A DNA stretch of 64,000 nt from Conoideocrella luteorostrata. Taxonomy: Eukaryota > Ascomycota > Sordariomycetes > Hypocreales > Clavicipitaceae. Each line of letters begins with the position of its first letter. Positions within the stretch are counted from its first letter, which is position 1. The position numbers were made by a program, and so were the translations under genes. The stretch is from assembly GCA_032433595.1 (NCBI GenBank), contig JASWJB010000124.1:48514-112513 (forward strand). Reading direction: 5' to 3'. Positions 24,120-35,939 of this stretch are shown in pieces. The notes under the pieces were generated by a model, which saw only the letters and a list, made by a program, of their open reading frames with translations, ran no database searches and was not told the DNA's origin.

Positions 24120-25265
24120 ATGCATGTGGCTATCACTTTTAGCGCTCTGTTGGACGCCTAAGTCGTCGTTTGTGGTAAAGTCGGTATTGTGTCTCGGGAT
24201 CTCTCATGCAACCGTGAAGTGGCAGTGTACAGGCAAGTCAGTAACCTGCTGCATGACAAAACAGAGGTTGCCGCTTACCTCGTAAAAATCCCGCGAAAAT
24301 TATCAGTAGATACGTCATTCCCACGTATGTAGCTGTCCACATTATGTGATGAAATACACTCTGGGAAGCCTGATTGCCCAGCAATGCATGTACACCTGAG
24401 AAATGCATATCTTGTTCTACCCTTCAAATCCACCCATGTCGCGAACTCGTCTTCCGCCGCATGATAAGACAAAATTCTCAGGCCGGAGATACCGTGCAAC
24501 AATAGGGGTTGAGTATGATTACACACCACGCGCTTCCTGTCACACCCAAATCGAGCTCATCATTGATCTTAAGGGCCTGATCGCATCCAATCATCTTGAA
24601 CCCGTCGCGTGGCTTGCATTATCACTTACAGGCGGCGAGACTGCATTGACAACCTCATTCTCTACATACATGGCGCCGCGAGATTTCTTCCGCAGTAAAG
24701 TCCTTCCAGAAAAAGCGGCATGAAACTGTTTCCTCGGCATAGGTGTGCATGGCAACGCCAAATAAACAGCATCGATCCGTCCGCACACAGAGTGCTCTTT
24801 GCAAGAGGCGAAACAGATTTTCATGGCGTTGCTAGTGGCATTGCAGAACCTTGCACTGATGACGTGTGTGATGGTAACCCGTGCGTTTGTCCCTGGAACT
24901 GTATGTACGACTGTCTTTGGCTTCAGCCAGTCGCAAGTGATTGTTTCGAAAAACCGGCCAGTTCGCCACGCCTTTATGCTCACGCGCCGTGGTTGACTGC
25001 TCCAATTTTGAGTTTCGTTGAGAGCCGTTCTTCGTTGCAGAGCAGTACTTACAGTTGGTGCCTCGAATGTTGCTAATTGGTGATTTCATCGCATTGGGCC
25101 GTTTGCAAAAGCTGCGTGTATTGTTTGACAGAAGACCATTGCAATTCCTCTGCCACCATCGGCCCGCGCCGGATCCTATCTTAAGATCCCTGTACGGAGT
25201 ACTAGTAACTAGCTACCTAAGTACATGACCGGCAGGAGTTGTCCTCGCGTGCTTGCTCCACCACT

Positions 25266-25825
25266 ATGCTCGCTTGTAAGTTATTACCGCCTTGTACAGG
25301 GCTCTTCCTAGCAAGCCATGTTGCTATGTTGCCGACGCCTAGCAAGCCAAACCCCGAAATCGCTGAGTTCATCAATGCTATTTCAACTACTGGTATGAGA
25401 CGATATTAAGCCGAATCGCAGACCGTGTCCCCAGTGAGACAAACAGTGACGAGACTTGTTTCAGATTGTAGGGATAACCGGTCTGATATTCTTGTGTGGA
25501 ACGAAAAAAATCTGGTCGGCGGGGAAGGCGATGAGCACTCTGTGTTGGGAATAGCCGCTATCATGATGGCGCGCCCAGTTCATGCCAAATGTTGCGTCTT
25601 CTTGGCACCAGCCGACAGGGTGGCTGGACGCAAGGCTACGTCTGCGGCATTAACAATAGCACGAATTTGATTGAGCGCCCTCTATTGGATAATGATATCG
25701 AACGCGAAAACACTATCGGGAAGCATCGAATCAGGATCCTACGTTGCTGTTCGCTCCCACTTTCAGTCAGTGTCCGCGAAATGACCACCACGGAAACCGT
25801 GGGGTTCCCCGAATTTCAGTAGATG
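25266..25825 (+). pseudogene. Possible eroded gene for a small secreted protein
   Basis: From ATG 25266 the frame reads a plausible secretion signal with a hydrophobic stretch (CTGLFLASHVAMLPTP), followed by EIAEFINAISTTG. It reaches a donor-like GGTATGAG at about 25394. Downstream, a pyrimidine-rich acceptor (TTGTTTCAG, about 25465) precedes a frame reading DCRDNRSD... and CCVFLAP, which ends at 25670. A different frame (GGWTQGYVCGINNST) runs to a stop at 25825. The need to change frame suggests a degenerate gene, but I recognise no family and the signal could be chance. Confidence 0.25.
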
Positions 25826-26122
25826 CGGAGGTCATTGCCGGCCTGATTCGGGTTAACAGGATACCCGTAACGCCCTGATGAATTCATGCTGTCATGCAGT
25901 AAAGCCTTGAGCACGCACCAAGTTTCGCTATTTGATGCACGGACTAAGCTCAGGCTTCGGACGCAAGGTGGGGATAACAAGGCGGCACTGCTCCAGATAT
26001 CAACCACAAAGTTTGCAGGCAGTGCATGGCCGTCGCTTCATAGCCTCTAGGACCGACTCGAGGTGGTGTGAGCCATATCTTGCACCACGTCATCATCAAT
26101 GGGCCAAACTGAGTCTTTCTGG

Positions 26123-26995
26123 TCATGACTTGTGGCCAGTGTTCCGCTTTTTTGGCTTTGAGCAATCCGATGCCTTGTGGCCAACTTGCTGACAGTTATA
26201 GCATTTCATTGCTTTTGTGTCAGGTGAACCTTGGGAACCAAACTGTCCGTCACCGGCAGAAGAAATCGATGACAGATTATTCAAACGAATCTCTTTCTTT
26301 CTTCGTTTCTCACGAAACTCTTTAGCAAGGACAGACTCGCTGTCTTGTTTTGAACGGGACTGTGAGCGGGATCGATCAACTATGCCTGGATTTTTGGTGC
26401 TGGCATTTGATGATCTGCTCTTGTGCTTGTGGCTCGCTGTGTCGCTGTCGTCTGCTGAATTTTGACTTGACTCGTTTGGATCGGATGTTTGTCGTCCCTA
26501 AATTTCATTCGTATACTGTTAGTAAATGAATCAATGGTGAAGAGATGTCGGGAAAAGACATAACGGGATCAAAATTACATCGCTGTTCTGCTTGACGATC
26601 TTGGTGTAAGTCCTTCCCTCTGCTGGGTTATCTTCGTCGGCTTCGGAGTCGAAGTCACCGTATCCTACATAGACAACGTTCAATGGTCGCGACTGGTTCT
26701 CGCGTTGATGTTTCCCAAAGTTAGTGTTAATGACCCAATGAGTGTCAGTGGCAGAGTGTTTTTCCAGAGCCGCTTGGCGCGTGGCCTCTTGATCATCTAA
26801 CGCAGCTTGAATCAACGCCTGATCAATATTGGGATTAATGCGCCCTGATGCTGGGGACTGTTCCAACTTTCTTTTTTTCGATGAGGGAGCCTCTGAATCC
26901 GGAGAGACATTTGATGAAGCGGATGCTGCTGCCCGTTGCATAAACTTCATCGTCAATAATCTCGACGAGATGCCTTTGGGAGTTTCTGGCGCCAT
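26123..26995 (-). CDS. MPP6-family exosome cofactor with C-terminal zinc knuckle
   Basis: MPP6 proteins bind the nuclear RNA exosome with Rrp6 and aid processing and decay of structured RNA. Two exons on the minus strand, 26995-26579 and 26497-26123, joined by an 81-bp intron, give 263 residues. The N-terminal motif SRLLTMKFMQRAAAS is the family hallmark. The middle carries KKRKLEQSP, a likely nuclear localisation signal, and a VVYVGYGDFDS segment. Exon 2 encodes an SR/RK-rich stretch and then a CCHC zinc knuckle, CYNCQQVGHKASDC (C-x2-C-x4-H-x4-C), close to the end. Yeast and human MPP6 lack this knuckle as far as I know. It shares a 326-bp upstream region with the divergent NDUFS6 gene. Confidence 0.85.
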
Positions 26996-27321
26996 GGTGG
27001 CCTGGTCGCGAAATGTGTTCGTATATAAGAACTGAAGCACTCGCAAAGAAGAATAGCAGTTACAGCCCTGGAATAGCCCAATATATTTGCAGCCGCGGCG
27101 TGAATGCACAATATTGCTACCGTTATTTGTTATATTGGAAGCACTCAAGTGCTGTAAAGGCCGTAATATTTATTGGGAACTTTTTTTTGGTTTGGAGCTC
27201 GGAGGTAAATTATTCCGACAGCTGCATATCCGCCGGGGCGGTGTCTCCTCCAACCTCATATCCGGAATTCCCATCCACGCACTCGAAGCTATCAATACGA
27301 CTCATATTCGATCTGCAAATC
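26996..27321. promoter_or_regulatory. Shared divergent promoter region, MPP6-like / NDUFS6
   Basis: The only 326 bases between two start codons facing away from each other, so both promoters and 5' leaders must lie here. A TATATAAG stretch occurs at about 27020. No heptad motif is present. Confidence 0.6.
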
Positions 27322-27924
27322 ATGGCGTCCATTCAATTGAGATCAGTCGGTACCTTGGCGCGTCAAATACGTACGACCCGGCGCGCATTTACAGCTACCG
27401 CTCGCCGGTTTGAGGTCGCTGCGCCAGCAAGCTCCCGAACCGAAACATCTCCCGTGCTGAGCGAGGAGGCGCAGACCAAGCCGATTGAACAAGCCCCTAA
27501 TCGAGTTGATATTTGGTCCCGAAGCCAGAAGCCAAGATCAAAAGCAATGACTGGACCTCGTTTTGAGCAGACCAATTTCGATCTCCAGGTCAGTTGGAAC
27601 ATCACCGAGCGGTAGACGAAAGCGCTGACGATTGTGTAGCCACAACCTTTGTCCGCCATGGAAATGATACATAAGGAGCCCGTCCGATGGACACACGATC
27701 GTGCTGTAGCTTGCGATGGTGGTGGTGGTCCCGCCGGTCATCCACGAATTTTCATCAACACTGACAAACCTGAAATCGCAACTTGCAACTACTGTGGCAT
27801 TCCTTATGTGAGCATTCGAAATCTCCGCGACTGTAAATAATCACACCTAACTAGAGCACAGGCCAACGAACACCACCGAAAACATCTTGAGTCGCTCCCT
27901 CAGACGTCGTACCCTTTGTCATGA
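27322..27924 (+). CDS. NADH:ubiquinone oxidoreductase 13-kDa (NDUFS6/NUMM) subunit
   Basis: An accessory zinc-binding subunit of mitochondrial respiratory complex I, needed for assembly of the peripheral arm. Exons 27322-27588, 27640-27807 and 27862-27924 (introns 51 and 54 bp) give 165 residues. The N-terminus is rich in Arg, Ser and Ala and lacks acidic residues, as expected of a mitochondrial presequence. The conserved core includes EMIHKEPVRW, the zinc ligands ACDGG...GHPRIFIN...CNYCG, and the end ANEHHRKHLESLP. The third exon only makes sense after splicing; reading through stops within the intron. Confidence 0.95.
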
Positions 27925-29538
27925 TCACGCAAATTCGGAGTATTAGGACGAATTGATTATCCGGACTGGGGATTAAAACGAAGACTTCTAGGAGGTCCCT
28001 GGACTGATTTAGATGGCCGATGTACCAATTGTGCACCACAACATGCCATGGTACATGTAAGGCTTAATGTACAATTTTCTTTTGCCGAATAGCTATATTG
28101 TTGAATTGACTTTGACGAGTAACTCAACTCAACGATCCACCCAAGGTGAACATAGTTGTATGGTGCCCTCTGCTACCATTCCGAACTTGCATTATGCTTT
28201 TGCAGTGACGGTGCCTTTTCTTCATTTGGATGTACGCCCACGGCAGCGCATCTTTGCAGATGTAGACATACACCTATATTTATACGCTGATGGCCCTGGT
28301 TTGAATGTCAAACCACTGAACTTTGTTCTTTTTGGCCTATGCCTAGCTTCTTGAATACGTAATGAACCGACCTGCTTGTACTAACCAGAAATCCTAAGAA
28401 CCGGGCATTTAATGTGCCGGTTGTCCCCAAGACAGGACTACGTCAAACCACTCCCGCTGTCCTCCCAGGCCCAAACCCGGTTACAGGATGCACCTCGTGA
28501 ATATGACCTTGGAGGTATTAACAAAAGACTCCTCCTCATTAAGAAGACTTAAGGCTGCAAAACACGAATATTATACCAGCTAACTTTATTGTACGACCGA
28601 GCTGGCAGATCTGATGGAAAAAGGTGTTGTCGAAGTGGATGTCAAGCTCACGCCTTTTATTTTCTAGTTAACACCCCATGCAAACCCTCCGGCTGAGGTG
28701 ATTAGACTCTACTTGACAATTATCTTGACAATCTGCGTGCTAGTATGCCTTAAGGCCATGTTTCTGCCACATAATCAGGCGCATTTATACACCGTGCTGT
28801 TTGGAGCTAAGGTTGGACGAGGTGCAAGAGAGCAGGAGAGATCGTCCGTTGCCGCAAGGGGCCTGCACTTGACCTCTTAAATTTAGTCCCGCTCGTGCTT
28901 ACGGCTCACAAAGAACTTAATAGTCTCTTAAAAGACTGCTAATATCTTGGTTGTGACTTGCTATATGCACCATGGATATGGAAATCTACAGGATTATCTG
29001 TTGCGGAACAGCTGTTGAACTGAGTGCACACAGCACCCGGGTCAAAGTCAGAGAGGGAAAAATAATTTTTTACATGCCGTCTTCTTAACAAAAAAGGTTT
29101 CCGTTTTCCATTTCTCCACAAACCAAATTGCCGTAGCTGTTAGTCACGTTGTGAGAGTTAAACACTGTGCGACAGATGGGCAATGGGTTTAAGCATTCTC
29201 GCCAACAAGCCACACGTAAACTCAAAGCCAGTATCTAATCTGCTGATCATATATAAAAATGCTTACAACGTATAGTAAAATTTCCTTTAAATGTTAAAAA
29301 GTTTCGTGAACCAGTCAATTTAAGCACAAATAGTGCTAATAACCGCACCATCTTGGCAGTGAGTCGCTGTTAGTAATTGACCAGTGGCGTGCCGATACCG
29401 CGAATATGCGATCCAATGCTGGTGGATCCAATCTCTACCTCTGCATTCGAAAATATTTGCGGCTGCGTTTCTTTATGGACGGCCTCAGCTCCCCCGAAGC
29501 CCCACCTATCGTCATGCATCCACTCTTTAACAACCAGA
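27925..29538. other. AT-richer intergenic region, no supported gene
   Basis: It follows the NDUFS6 gene and precedes the YjbQ gene. Several frames between 28500 and 29300 contain scattered stops inside otherwise protein-like stretches, which could mean a decayed gene or transposon fragment, but no family is recognisable. No ACTCCGT motif was seen here. Confidence 0.45.
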
Positions 29539-30425
29539 ATGCCTCATCAATCTTCCCAACGTCTATCTCCAAATACAACCATTGTCCTGGTGCTACTTCT
29601 GTTCATCTCATTCTTCCCTGGCCTGTTTCATAGCATCTGGACATTGCCCTTCAGTATTTTTCACTTCTCTCGCTCGTCCTCCGAAGGATATACCAGCACC
29701 GGCACAATGACTTGGTTCCAGAAACAGCTTACTCTTCCCGCCAAGTCTCGTGGCTCTTATCTCATCACCGACCAGGTAGTTGGTGCTCTCCCCGAGGTTC
29801 GAAACTACAAGGTTGGACTTTTGAACTTGTTTGTGCAGCATACCAGCTGCGCTTTAAGTTTGAACGAAAACTGTACGTGGCTTGAGCTTGTCTTTCTTTC
29901 CTCCTGGCCTCCCAACCCACTTCTCCCTGCCGTATAATGGCATACAGAACTAATGCCTAGGGAATAGGGGATGAAGATGTAAGGGCCGATATGAGTGATG
30001 CATTGGATCGAATCGCCCCCGCAGAAGGCCCCAAAGGCGAGGCTTTGTATCGACACGAGTAAAACTAACCATCCCTCTCCTCCTATTCATAGCAGGATGT
30101 GACTGACTTCTTTAACTGTCCTACAGTGCCGAGGGCCCAGATGACATGCCGGTAAGAACAATACTGCATTGCGGCAAAGTAAGACTGGCGAAAACTAACT
30201 ACCAACTATAGGCTCACATTAAATCCGCATTAGTTGGAGCGAGCGTAACGATTCCGATTAAGGACGGAAAACTTGTATGCCAACTAGTCAAATTTGTTTT
30301 GCTTGAGTATGTAACTGACATCTGCTAAGGCTACGGGAACTTGGCAAGGTATTTGGTACCTTGAATTCCGTGCTAGCAAACACCAGCGCCGCATTATGGC
30401 CACCATTCAAGGAGAGAAGGCATAG
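29539..30425 (+). CDS. YjbQ/UPF0047 family protein (possible thiamine-phosphate synthase)
   Basis: Bacterial YjbQ has thiamine-phosphate synthase side activity; the fungal role is not established. Five exons, 29539-29872, 29968-30058, 30127-30151, 30212-30274 and 30330-30425, join in phase to 202 residues. One of them is a 25-base micro-exon. The family core is intact: VQHTSCALSLNENWDEDVR, DALDRIAPEGPKG, HDAEGPDDMPAHIKSALVG and TGTWQGIWYLEFR. From the ATG at 29539 the first 56 residues add a hydrophobic segment (IVLVLLLFISFFPGLF), a possible membrane anchor or signal. The ATG at 29707 (MTWFQKQLTLP) gives a family-length protein of 146 residues and may be used instead. It converges on the CFIm25 gene, 164 bp away. 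Confidence 0.9.
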
Positions 30426-30589
30426 GATGACACTAGAAAGCCTGTTCATGAAGAGTAATGTAAAATGCAGGAGATGTACTGTGCCAAAATCTCGAGCACT
30501 TTCTTTGAGTCTCTGATAAATGCCTGTCTATGTTACGCCTAACACCATTGCCCTTTACATATCCCAATTTCAACATAGTATGCCAGGAA

Positions 30590-31459
<870 letters not shown>

Positions 31460-33277
31460 GTTAGATTTGCAAGCAACGAAACGGATTTCCTATGACAATG
31501 TTGATGGACGTCGGGCCTGCTCAGCAAGCTGTTTAACGAGCGGGTTGGAGCTTGGTAGGCGAGGGTCGTAAGGCACAGTGTCGCGTACCGGTTAAGCTTT
31601 ACCTTTCAGCGTCCAGCAAAGCCCAGCAATTGGTGCCTTTTGCTGGCGTGGCGAAAGGGTGCCGCGTAGGCCCACTCCAGATCTCATCAGGAAGGCGGTG
31701 TAGGTGCTAGAATCGATCGAACGGGGCGGCACTAACTAGCAATCGAGCCTGAAGATAACCGTGGTGGATGGACCACAAAGCTTGGATTGCCTTATCAACA
31801 TGGCCGCTTGCACATCATAACCATCGAGAGGTACAAACAATAAAGCTCTCCTGCCTTTTCTTTGCTCGGTTTCCGCGACGACATTATATCATCGATACTG
31901 GCCTCGGTACAAGAGAAATATTTTCGTCAGGAGTTCTTGTCTGGCGTTTGGTGGCAAGGCCTGCAACCGTCAGACTATACCAATATGACTTCTTAGGATG
32001 GAAATTGCAAACATCCTGGACTCTGCAGCAAGACAGGAAGGAATACAGCCTTGTTTGCCTATTTTCGGATAGAGCTGCATTACCCAGATGCTAGTTGACC
32101 ACTCCGTACTCCGTAGTGGTTAAATAATCTGAAGCTCCGTATTAAGCCACTGTGCACGTGGTTCGTCCGATCCGTCCATTGCATTGCAGCATGTCGGGCG
32201 CCGGGGGCAGTGCAAGCATCAATTGATCACATGGACAGTCCCAGAAGTAGTTACGAGCTTACGGAGTACCGTTCGGGGTACTCCGTACTCAGTGCAATGT
32301 TGCCATATCACAGTACTCAGTACTCAGTAGTTTCGCCGTATGCATGCGACACGGGGAATCAAGCAGGAATAATGATACTGGCGCAGCAATTGACAACACG
32401 GCGGTTCAGTCTGCATTCTTTGGGTTACACCTTCCCCAATTTCGGCAAGCTTCGGCAGAAAAGTAACGAGTTTTCAGCGTTTGGTGGAAGCCGCGAGATG
32501 ACAATAAACGTACGGAGTACTTGAGTTCCACGCTGTCGACGGTACGGAGCACGAGAAGCCGGCCCCGTACCTGTGTGATGGCACTCCGCGAAGGGCAACC
32601 GGTGAGCGGCTGCAGTAGCACTGCATCATGCATGAGCAGATGGTGGTCGCCCTGCATGTTCGTTGTCCGCAGGCAGCCATTAAAATCAGCCACACGATAA
32701 CTACCTACCTGCCTACCTGGGCGGGCATCTTGTTGAACATCTTAGATCACCACTGTGACATGCCGGTGCAGTGCTGTATTCTGTACACCTTCGGTCTGCA
32801 TCCCGACGAGTCACTGTCGAATGGGAAGTGGGTAGCAGTGAGACGAAGCATGTCCACATACTTTAGATAGAGTACGGGCACGTCGGGGAGGGGAGAGCTG
32901 GGACTATTGTACTGCGTAATAGAAGTATTCACGCCAGCTTGACACTCCCAGTCGTTGGCCCAGCGCAACTCCTCCCACCACACTTCTCTGCAAGTGCGAA
33001 CATCGAACCTTGTCGGGACAGAACATAGTTACCCCGCCACCCTCCATGTCCGTCTCCGGAACCGATGATCCTCCACTTTCTCCCATGCGCATAGCTCGAT
33101 CCAAACCCCAACCAACCTAGCATTTTCTATGGTGCCATCATTCTTCCATTTCATGAATGCCTCTTGAACATCTCGCTGCCCTTCTTGATTCCTGTCAGCA
33201 TTAATTATTCAAGGCGTACGGTGTAGCATCTTCCTGCAACCCTGCTGCCTGCTCAGCTGCCTAACCCGCAGCTCAGC
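31460..33277. other. Intergenic region, divergent promoters
   Basis: It separates the divergent CFIm25 and RVRF-protein genes. It contains several heptad motifs (about 32100-32115, 32260-32290 and 32511-32520) and CTACCTACCTGCCTACCTGG-type repeats near 32700. No gene is supported. Confidence 0.55.
32260..32290. repeat. Heptad inverted repeat
   Basis: TTACGGAGTACC, a short spacer (GTTCGGG) and GTACTCCGTACTC: the heptad occurs in both orientations, able to form a stem of about 11 bp. Confidence 0.65.
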
Positions 33278-34690
33278 ATGCAGGCAGCCGCCGCCGCCAA
33301 GATGAGCCCTGAAACCACCAGCCTAAGTGTGAATCACGGGTTGGATGCCAACCAGACCCTGGCTACATCGTCAGAGCAAGATCTTACCATCTCAACAGCG
33401 TTGGGACTTGGTATCAAATCCCCAGATGACACTAGATCTTCGATATCATCGGATAAGAGCGATTCGAAACCGCCCAGAAGTGCCATGCGACGTTCCTCTA
33501 GCATATCCAAAATTCCACAAAGCCCGAGACGGGTACGATTTGACTTTATGGGTGAAGAGGTGCTTCCAACATCATCTCCCCAGGCGAGCGCTTTCATAGC
33601 CGGTCGCATCTCATCACCAGAGCCTCTAGATGAAGAGTCTGATTGTGCCTCACATCTTGCGACTGAACCAGGAGAGGAGGAGGGAGCACCGCCACGCAAA
33701 GTTTCATCATCCGATGCATTGCGTGCCCTTTCAAGAGCCCCTTTGGGTGAAGATGGAACTGTTTGGACAGTAGTGAATTCTGACTCAGACGACGCTGGGG
33801 CGGAGGCCTCGCACTCGACACAAACAAACCAGCCCGAGAAAATTCTTGCTCCTTCAGTAAAGCCCAACATTACAGCAAAGCCAGCCTGCCTTGAATCAAG
33901 TTCAAAGAAGATGACAGCGCATCAAAAACCCGCAGCCCCGGACGATGCACAACCCGCTTCGAGTAGCCCTGGGGATGAATCCTCCGACGATGATGATGTT
34001 CTCTCCATGGCTAAGCACAAAGCACCCGCACCACTTGTGTCACGGACCCCGGCATTACTATTTGCAACAAGTGCGGCTCAGCCTGCCGCCTCAACTCAGC
34101 CAGGAAGTCCAAATGCGAGGTCCTCGAAAGTCGAACGACCGGATGCAGCACAACGCCGTGATAAAGCAGCCTCGGGATCTCTTGCAAAAGCCCAGAACGA
34201 CGATGAGATGTTTTACTTTGACGAGGAAGGACTGCAGTTCCCTAAGCGGGCAGTCAACCAGGAGCCTACAGAGCAGAAACTGCCGACGGAAGAAGATTCT
34301 GACCAAGAAGAGGACCCAAAAGACGACCAAGAAGATGCAATGCCTCCTAATGAAACAACCAGCATCTACGCGACCTCCCCGCCCATTAATATCCCAAAAC
34401 AATGGCGCAATAATCTGGATGACCCAAAGTTGCAGACCAGCACTGTTGGATCCTACAAAGGCCAGCCGCTCGTGATGCCCGTAGTAACGGACCCTGCTCT
34501 CCTGGAGGAAATCAACTCGGCTCCAGTTGTCAGGGGGGTTGTAGACCTGTCCGATCTGGGATCTATTAATGAAAGGCTAAGTGCCACCGTATCGAGAAGC
34601 TTCACACGACGTCTTCTGATACAAGACATGATGGGGCCGGGAAAAGACAGTTCCAGAAGCCCCAGAGGTGCGGGAGGGCGTCAAAGATGA
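33278..34690 (+). CDS. Acidic, probably disordered protein with an RVRF (PP1-docking-like) motif
   Basis: I do not recognise a named family. The single exon encodes 470 residues rich in Ser, Pro, Glu and Asp. Near residue 80 is a basic, Ser-rich stretch leading to SPRRVRFDFMGEEVLPTSSP; RVRF fits the [RK]VxF-type docking motif for protein phosphatase 1. Acidic clusters follow (SDSDDAGAE, DESSDDDDV, EEDSDQEEDPKDDQED). The last 100 residues look more ordered (PPINIPKQWRN, KGQPLVMPVV, SFTRRLLIQDMMG). A second possible start lies eight codons in (33302). Codon use and uninterrupted length support a real gene. The role as a phosphatase regulator is inference from one short motif. Confidence 0.8.
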   Translation: MQAAAAAKMSPETTSLSVNHGLDANQTLATSSEQDLTISTALGLGIKSPDDTRSSISSDKSDSKPPRSAMRRSSSISKIPQSPRRVRFDFMGEEVLPTSSPQASAFIAGRISSPEPLDEESDCASHLATEPGEEEGAPPRKVSSSDALRALSRAPLGEDGTVWTVVNSDSDDAGAEASHSTQTNQPEKILAPSVKPNITAKPACLESSSKKMTAHQKPAAPDDAQPASSSPGDESSDDDDVLSMAKHKAPAPLVSRTPALLFATSAAQPAASTQPGSPNARSSKVERPDAAQRRDKAASGSLAKAQNDDEMFYFDEEGLQFPKRAVNQEPTEQKLPTEEDSDQEEDPKDDQEDAMPPNETTSIYATSPPINIPKQWRNNLDDPKLQTSTVGSYKGQPLVMPVVTDPALLEEINSAPVVRGVVDLSDLGSINERLSATVSRSFTRRLLIQDMMGPGKDSSRSPRGAGGRQR

Positions 34691-35351
34691 AAACACAACG
34701 GTGTGTCAGATGATCAGCTCCCCTTTTTGCTACTTCTTGGTTGGTTTTATTTCTGCGATTTGCAGTGAGTGAGGAAATTCCGGGTCACAAAGGAGGATTA
34801 AGCGGCATCATAAAGGCGTTGACATTTTGGGACTACGACGGAGTATACATATAATATTGGCAAGGGCAACCATCAATCGATTCTCTGGTCTGGGAATCGA
34901 TGAGCTTTATTTATTTTCCGAGGAAACGAAGGCATTGTCTGTAATTGACCCCACGGATTATGGGAAAAGGCAACTGGAAAATCGCGTGGCAAATCGCTCG
35001 CACATAAAGACGGCAATCGCATTCATCTGTTGTATATAGCTCATTGGCTACTAAAGCCTTTACTAGTCTACATTTCCAGATCATTGTTTGAAGATTGCAT
35101 GAATTTGCTCTCAGCTGACCTGAAAGGTATAACAAGGCGCAGTGCCGTATGCATGTATATATCGCTGTATCGAGGTTATGGGTCAAGTGCCACCTTTGAA
35201 AGGTCGAAGTGGCTGTCTGTTAGTTAATTAGTGGGCTGACGCTGGCTGCATCCACCTTGAATACTTCCCCAACATTGCCCCAGGATTAATCACTGACCTG
35301 TGACACCAAAAAATCTCCTCGGCAAGCAGACCGTTAGCAATCCCCGTCAAA
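34691..35351. other. Intergenic region
   Basis: 3' flank of the RVRF protein gene and upstream region of PET100. One GACGGAGTAT motif is near 34840. Nothing else recognised. Confidence 0.6.
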
Positions 35352-35715
35352 ATGGGCGGTCTCAATCTGGAAGTTTTCAAGGTATAGACTCGCTTCTTTT
35401 TCCTTTCAATGAGTCAACCTTTAGCGTCGTGTTGTCGTCAGCTAACCCAAATTTCCGCTCTAGTTTGGCACGTATGTTATGTTCCCTATCGGCATCATGT
35501 ACTACTTTGGCATAAATCTCGACAACCGCTTCTCAGTTCAGGGTTTCTGGCCCAGACCGGAAGAATGCAACAAGCTGCCACGCGATCGGGAGGAAGTGAA
35601 GGCCGAGTACGAGCGCATTGTGGCGCGACAGAGGTTCCGACAGGCTCAAGTACAGGAGGAGCAGCGCCAACGAACTCTATTGCAGGGACACCAGAATAAT
35701 GGGAGCGACTCCTAA
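35352..35715 (+). CDS. pet100: PET100-like cytochrome c oxidase assembly factor
   Basis: An inner-membrane mitochondrial chaperone for a late step of cytochrome oxidase assembly. Two exons: 35352-35381 encodes only MGGLNLEVFK, then an 82-bp intron, then 35464-35715; 93 residues in total. The joined N-terminus, KFGTYVMFPIGIMYYFGINL, is the characteristic membrane segment, followed by RFSVQGFWPRPEECNKLP and a charged, Gln/Arg-rich helical tail. The second exon alone would miss the conserved start. It converges on the TACO1-like gene, which ends 224 bp downstream. Confidence 0.92.
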
Positions 35716-35859
35716 ATATGCCGGGAGATAGCATTATTGGAGCTTTGTGTATGGGAATCATCGTGGACTGTACGATTGTTAGGCGCAATTTGATCGGATG
35801 GAATATGTACAATGACACTATCGGAGCATGGAGCGGCGTTTGGTATTTTGGCTTTTGGC

Positions 35860-35878
35860 AAAAAAAAAAAAAAAAAAA
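35860..35878. repeat. Poly-A run between convergent genes
   Basis: Nineteen A between the ends of PET100 and the TACO1-like gene. On the minus strand it is a T run just downstream of the TACO1 stop. Confidence 0.7.
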
Positions 35879-35939
35879 CCCTGGATGTCTAGTCTGACTT
35901 TTCCAGCTTCGAGTTATTGCAGTTTGCGGAGTTGCTCTA

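Larger units (their letters stand above)
21652..26122. other. Gene-poor region
   Basis: About 4.5 kb without a supported intact gene. It holds heptad motifs (21938, 23227-23243, 24102-24119, 25193-25202), a 21-base A run (23454-23474), the second copy of the hairpin element (23929-24014) and a possible eroded small secreted-protein gene (25266-25825). Open frames at 24591-24983 (-) and 24720-25076 (+) overlap one another and neither is recognisable. Confidence 0.55.

Noticed and set aside
24591..25076. Overlapping frames of 130 codons (-) and 118 codons (+), both with several Cys
   Set aside because: They lie on opposite strands of the same bases and neither resembles a known family or shows a clear signal peptide, so at most one is real and I cannot choose.
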